DNA of 64,000 bases, taken from Actinomadura sp. K4S16 (lineage in GTDB: Bacteria; Actinomycetota; Actinomycetes; Streptosporangiales; Streptosporangiaceae). Positions 60,688 to 64,000 of the stretch are shown here, in pieces (position 1 is the first letter of the stretch; each line of letters begins with the position of its first letter). Position numbers and translations under genes: made by a program. Under the pieces are notes generated by a model. The model did not search any database, was not told where the DNA came from, and saw only the letters and a list, made by a program, of their open reading frames with translations. The DNA lies in the NCBI RefSeq assembly GCF_008327685.1, contig NZ_BDDE01000012.1, positions 682,001-746,000 of the forward strand, in the 5' to 3' direction.

Positions 60688-61269
60688 TCAGGCGGTCACC
60701 ACCGGGGCGCCGGACAGGACGATGCCCTCCTGCGCGAGCTCGTCGAGGGCCCGGTCGACGGTGGCCTTGCTGACGCCGGCCGTGAGGTCGAGCAGGACGG
60801 TGGTGCGCAGGCCAGCGCGGACGGCGTCCACCGCGGTGGCCCGGACGCAGTGGTCTGTGGCGATCCCGACGACGTCGACGGAGTCGACGCCGCGGGCGGC
60901 GAGCCAGTCGGCGAGCGTGGTCTCGTCGTCGGAGAAGCCCTCGAAGCCGCTGTAGGCGGCGGTCTCGCGGCCCTTGCTGAACACGGCCTCGATGGGGGCG
61001 AGGGCCAGGTTGGGGTGGAAGTCGGCGCCCGGGGTGCCGATCACGCAGTGCGGCGGCCAGGTGTCGGCGAAGTCCGGCTCGGCGGAGAAGTGGCCGCCCG
61101 GGTCGAGGTGGAAGTCGCGGGTCGCCACGATGTGCGCGTACTCGGACCGGTGGGCGGCCACGTACTCGGAGATCGCGGTGGCCACCGCGGCCCCGCCCGC
61201 GACGGCGAGCGAGCCGCCCTCGCAGAAGTCGTTCTGCACGTCCACGATGATCAGAGCCTTCTTGCCCAT
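60688..61269 (-). CDS. pncA: Nicotinamidase
   Basis: 193 residues, isochorismatase-like hydrolase. Catalytic triad candidates are Asp in LIIVDVQNDFCEGGSLAV (about residue 9), Lys in AVFSKGRETAAYSGF (about 106) and Cys in GIATDHCVRATAVDAVRAG (about 149). Metal ligands are suggested by DFHLDPGGHFS and DTWPPHCVIG. Deamidates nicotinamide to nicotinate for NAD recycling. ATG start. The next gene upstream is pncB, so the two steps of Preiss-Handler salvage are encoded side by side. Confidence 0.92.
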   Translation of the reverse strand: MGKKALIIVDVQNDFCEGGSLAVAGGAAVATAISEYVAAHRSEYAHIVATRDFHLDPGGHFSAEPDFADTWPPHCVIGTPGADFHPNLALAPIEAVFSKGRETAAYSGFEGFSDDETTLADWLAARGVDSVDVVGIATDHCVRATAVDAVRAGLRTTVLLDLTAGVSKATVDRALDELAQEGIVLSGAPVVTA

Positions 61270-61345
61270 GACCGCTCCCTCTACCGGTTGCCCCACCGGC
61301 TCCGCTCCGACCGTACCCCAGGCTCGTTCCCCCAAGCGGGACGGC

Positions 61346-62665
61346 TCAACGGCGTGGCCCGCCGTTGACGAACTCGGTCGGGACGGCGGGCTCGCCCTTC
61401 GAGAGCTGGAGCGCCGTCGGGGGCAGTTCGGCGACGGCGCGGGCGTGGCGTTCCCTGGCATCGCCGAGCGCCTCGCTCCCGACGACCTCGCCGTCGCGCA
61501 CCAGCGGCACCTGGAGGACGCGGTCGCGGGGGCCGGCGGTCGGTTCGGTGGTGAAGACGGTCTCGGCGTAGGCGGTGCCGTGCCCGTCGACGCGGCGGAC
61601 GGCCGTCTTGCGCCCGCCGCGGCTCGGCTTGCCCGTCGAGCGCTTCGCCACCGGGCGCATGGGCGCGTCCTCCTCGGGGCCGTCCGCCCGCGCGACGAGC
61701 TTGTAGACGAGGGACGCAGTGGGCGCGCCGGAACCGGTCACCAGGGACGTCCCCACGCCGTACCCGTCCACGGGCGCCGCGGCGAGCGCCGCGATGCCGT
61801 ACTCGTCCAGGTCGCCGGTCACCACGATGCGCGTGCCGTGCGCGCCGAGGGAGTCGAGCTGCTCGCGGACGCGCCGCGCCACCACGCCGAGGTCGCCGCT
61901 GTCGATCCGGACGGCGCCGAGCGTCGGCCCGGCCAGCTCCACCGCCGCGCGGACGGCGCGTTCGACGTCGTAGGTGTCGACCAGCAGCGTGGTGCCCTCG
62001 CCGAGGGCCGCGAGCTGCGCCTCGAACGCGTGCCGCTCGCTGTCGTGCAGGAGGGTGAAGGAGTGCGCGCTGGTCCCGGCGGTCGGCACGCCGTACAGCC
62101 GGCCCGCCTCCAGGTTGGACGTGGTGGTGAACCCGGCGATGTAGGCGGCGCGGGCGGCGGCCACGGCGGCGCGCTCGTGGGTGCGCCGCGACCCCATCTC
62201 GATGATCGGGCGCCCCTGCGCGGCCTGCACCATCCGGGACGCGGCGGACGCGATCGCGCAGTCGTGGTTGAGGATCGACAGGGCGACGGTCTCCAGCAGG
62301 ACCGCCTCCCCGAACGTCCCCTCGACCATCAGGATCGGCGATTCCGGGAAATAGCACTCGCCTTCGGGATAGCCCCAGACGTTCCCGGTGAAGCGGTACT
62401 TCTCCAGCCAGCGCGCCGTGGGCTCGTCCACGATGCCGTTCGCGGTGAGGAACTCCAGTTCGGCGTCCTCGAAGCGGAACGCCTCGATGGCGTCGAGGAG
62501 CCGCCCGACGCCCGCGACGACGCCGTACCGGCGGCCGGCGGGCAGGCTCCGCGCGAACACCTCGAACACCGCGCGGCGGCCGGCCGTCCCGCTGCGGAGG
62601 GCCGCCTGCAGCATGGTCAGCTCGTACTGGTCGGTCAGCAGGGCCGTGCCGTCACCAAGGTTCAC
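61346..62665 (-). CDS. pncB: Nicotinate phosphoribosyltransferase
   Basis: 439 residues. GTALLTDQYELTMLQAALRS opens the family, FEVFARSLPAGRRYGVVAGV and RFTGNVWGYPEGECYFPESP follow; the active-site region has IEMGSRRTHERAAVAAARAA (SRR-TH), LLVDTYDVERAVRAA and AVRIDSGDLGVVARRVREQL. Converts nicotinate and PRPP to nicotinate mononucleotide. GTG at 62665 is preferred: TAAAGT ends seven bases before it and there is no ribosome binding site, so a leaderless mRNA is likely. ATG at 62698 is also in frame. Confidence 0.92.
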   Translation of the reverse strand: MNLGDGTALLTDQYELTMLQAALRSGTAGRRAVFEVFARSLPAGRRYGVVAGVGRLLDAIEAFRFEDAELEFLTANGIVDEPTARWLEKYRFTGNVWGYPEGECYFPESPILMVEGTFGEAVLLETVALSILNHDCAIASAASRMVQAAQGRPIIEMGSRRTHERAAVAAARAAYIAGFTTTSNLEAGRLYGVPTAGTSAHSFTLLHDSERHAFEAQLAALGEGTTLLVDTYDVERAVRAAVELAGPTLGAVRIDSGDLGVVARRVREQLDSLGAHGTRIVVTGDLDEYGIAALAAAPVDGYGVGTSLVTGSGAPTASLVYKLVARADGPEEDAPMRPVAKRSTGKPSRGGRKTAVRRVDGHGTAYAETVFTTEPTAGPRDRVLQVPLVRDGEVVGSEALGDARERHARAVAELPPTALQLSKGEPAVPTEFVNGGPRR

Positions 62666-62732
62666 AAGTGGCACTTTAGGGCCGACTGCGGGCACCATGG
62701 TGACGCGGGCCGCCACACCCGGAGACCACACT

Positions 62733-62885
62733 GAGCGCAGCGAACCGGGGGCGTCGGGGATCGTCCCCCACAAGGAAACGCGTGAGCGCAGCGAACTGGG
62801 CGGCGTGGGGCTGGTCCCCCCCAAGGAAACGCGTGAGCGCGGCGAACCGGGCGGCGCGGGGGATCGTTCCCCACAAGGAGAGGGA
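62733..62885. repeat. Three tandem copies of a 51-bp repeat
   Basis: Copies begin at 62733, 62784 and 62835 with gagcgcagcgaac and end near aaggaaacgcgt; the third copy diverges at its end. Each contains a small GGGG...CCCC hairpin. At 51 bp the unit preserves reading frame on either strand, but no gene is convincing there. It lies in the promoter space between pncB and clpS and resembles interspersed repeats of actinomycetes. Confidence 0.85.
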
Positions 62886-62949
62886 TAGACGCATAGCATC
62901 GGATGCGGTGGGCGGACCGACCGCGCGCAGAAAGGGGGCGACCCGGCCA

Positions 62950-63255
62950 ATGAGCGCCATGAACACGGCGCCCGCACCGGTCGAACAGGAGCGGCCGGGC
63001 GCAGCGGAGGACGTGAGCGCCGACCGGCCCTGGCTGGCGATCGTCTGGAACGACCCGATCAACCTCATGTCGTACGTCACATATGTGTTCCAGGCCGTCT
63101 TCGGCTACCCCAAGACCAAGGCCGAGAAGCTGATGCTCGACGTGCACCACAAGGGCCGCGCCGTGGTGGCCAACGGCACCCGCGAGGAGATGGAGCGGGA
63201 CGTCGAGATCCTGCACTCCTACGGCCTGTGGGCGACCGTGAAGCGGGATGATTGA
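62950..63255 (+). CDS. clpS: ATP-dependent Clp protease adaptor ClpS
   Basis: 101 residues. After a flexible N-terminal tail of about 25 residues the adaptor core reads [60 protein letters not shown]. The WNDP(I)N motif with conserved Asn/Asp forms the pocket that binds N-degron residues for delivery to ClpC/A. ATG start with gaaaggggg upstream. The coding sequence overlaps the next gene by eight bases, so they are translated together. Confidence 0.95.
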   Translation: MSAMNTAPAPVEQERPGAAEDVSADRPWLAIVWNDPINLMSYVTYVFQAVFGYPKTKAEKLMLDVHHKGRAVVANGTREEMERDVEILHSYGLWATVKRDD

Positions 63256-63832
63256 CCCGATGAGCCATGTGACGAAGACGCGCCAGGGCTTCCGGGTCCG
63301 GCTGGAGCCGGAGGAGACCGCGCTGCTGCGCGCCCTCATGGAGCAGTTGCTCGCGCTCCTCGGCGACGCGCCCGGCCCCGACGACGAACTGGCCTCCATG
63401 GGCATCGCCGAGAACGCCGTGAAGCCGGACGACCCGGTCCTGGCGCGGCTGTTCCCCGACGCCTACCGCGACGACGGCGAGGCCGCCGGCGAGTTCCGCC
63501 GCTACACCGAGATCGGCCTGCGCGACGGCAAGCGCGAGGCCGCCCGGGCGGTCCTCGGCGCGCTCGGTGAGACCGACACCGACACCGTCCTCGACGAGAA
63601 GCGGATGCAGGAGTGGCTGCGTGCGCTGAACGACGTCCGGCTGGCGCTCGGAACCCGGCTCGACATCACCGAGGACTGGTACGAGGAGGCGGGCGCCCTC
63701 GACCCGCGCGACCCGCGCGCCCCCATGTTCGCCGCCTACGACTGGCTGACGATGCTCCAGGACGGTCTCGTCCACGCCCTGGAAGAGCCGCCCTTGGAGG
63801 AACCTCCCCTTGAGGAGCCTCCCCCGGAGTAG
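63248..63832 (+). CDS. DUF2017 family protein
   Basis: 194 residues. [40 protein letters not shown] and [20 protein letters not shown] are the DUF2017 landmarks, followed by [20 protein letters not shown] and [15 protein letters not shown]. Function is unknown, but the gene almost always follows clpS in actinobacteria. The C terminus is unusual, a repeated LEEPP motif ([18 protein letters not shown]). ATG at 63248 overlaps clpS; ATG at 63260 is possible. Confidence 0.9.
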   Translation: MIDPMSHVTKTRQGFRVRLEPEETALLRALMEQLLALLGDAPGPDDELASMGIAENAVKPDDPVLARLFPDAYRDDGEAAGEFRRYTEIGLRDGKREAARAVLGALGETDTDTVLDEKRMQEWLRALNDVRLALGTRLDITEDWYEEAGALDPRDPRAPMFAAYDWLTMLQDGLVHALEEPPLEEPPLEEPPPE

Positions 63833-63881
63833 CCGCCCTGGGGTGGGGGTTCCGGAGCGGGCGCCTTCTAAGCTTGCGGGC

Positions 63882-64000
63882 ATGCTGACGATTGAACGGG
63901 CCCTGGTCGACCAGATCATCGCGCACGCGCGCGCGGACCACCCCGACGAGGCCTGCGGCATCATCGCGGGCCCGGTCGGCTCGGACCGCCCCGTCCGGTT
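63882..64000 (+). CDS. JAMM/MPN+ (M67) metalloprotease, N-terminal part
   Basis: Only 39 codons lie before the window end: MLTIERALVDQIIAHARADH PDEACGIIAG, which holds the N-terminal MPN signature E-A-C-G-I-I-A-G with the catalytic glutamate candidate. In actinobacteria this gene (mec-like) follows clpS-DUF2017 and precedes cysO and cysM, where Mec removes a peptide from a cysteine-loaded carrier; that context is inferred here. ATG with TAAGCT ending seven bases before it, likely leaderless. The C-terminal zinc ligands are outside the window. Confidence 0.8.
   Translation, partial: MLTIERALVDQIIAHARADHPDEACGIIAGPVGSDRPVR

Noticed and set aside
62733..62885. CRISPR array
   Set aside because: The units are contiguous 51-bp tandem repeats with no spacers between and no cas genes nearby.

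Overview
The window is high-GC actinomycete chromosome. GC-ending codons are very frequent, GTG starts and convergent genes sharing stop codons are common, and so are start codons without a Shine-Dalgarno site. Gene content (F-type ATPase, DUF2550, cobalamin adenosyltransferase, NucS, an SCO5389-type protein, a FilP-like coiled coil, methylmalonyl-CoA epimerase, thiolase) matches the conserved chromosomal core of the Streptomyces/Thermomonosporaceae lineage. Style and GC suggest an Actinomadura-like organism, but that is inference. I found no tRNA, rRNA, CRISPR array, phage or insertion sequence.

Layout. 1-6461: the distal atp operon (atpE end, atpF-H-A-G-D-C) with a DUF2550 membrane protein. 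6592-11648: secreted M28 peptidase, DUF4097 lipoprotein, ATP:cob(I)alamin adenosyltransferase, GMC oxidoreductase and a 36-residue basic microprotein. 11822-32592: a redox and regulator-rich stretch of VOC, SDR, FAD and aldehyde oxidoreductases, a carotenoid oxygenase and several regulator/target pairs (HxlR/SDR, PadR/membrane protein, TetR/NmrA-like, MarR/quinone reductase), most with visible palindromic operators, then nucS and a HEAT-repeat protein. 32755-43211: a second microprotein, the SCO5389-type protein, LLM oxidoreductase, tandem 3-hydroxybutyryl-CoA dehydrogenase, two hydrolases, an AI-2E-type transporter, the FilP-like coiled coil, methylmalonyl-CoA epimerase and thiolase. 43384-52646: membrane and envelope proteins, an odd ABC pair, a thioredoxin-TPR protein, ACT-malic enzyme, an LPXTG protein, YqgE and DUF3039. 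52788-59728: M43 metalloprotease, SF2 helicase and a MacB-like ABC exporter under an orphan palindrome. 60134-64000: gluconokinase, NAD salvage (pncA, pncB), a 51-bp tandem repeat, then clpS-DUF2017-JAMM protease (cut by the window end).

How the genes work together. The atp genes form the proton-driven ATP synthase. Hydroxybutyryl-CoA dehydrogenase, thiolase, methylmalonyl-CoA epimerase and the cobalamin adenosyltransferase fit short-chain acyl-CoA and propionyl-CoA metabolism with a B12-dependent mutase encoded elsewhere. pncA and pncB recycle nicotinamide to nicotinate mononucleotide. ClpS, and the JAMM protease by analogy with the mycobacterial mec-cysO-cysM set, link to N-degron proteolysis and protein-thiocarboxylate cysteine synthesis.

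Most notable: a pair of homologous microproteins 21 kb apart; 11-bp-phased heptamer repeats of SARP type before a flavin monooxygenase; a compact two-way promoter in which one perfect palindrome supplies the -35 element for both a leaderless PadR gene and its divergent neighbour; a set of probable leaderless genes with a -10 hexamer 6-7 nt before the start codon; an ABC ATPase with no recognisable signature motif and a Leu-Pro-rich tail; and an SDR lacking the catalytic tyrosine.
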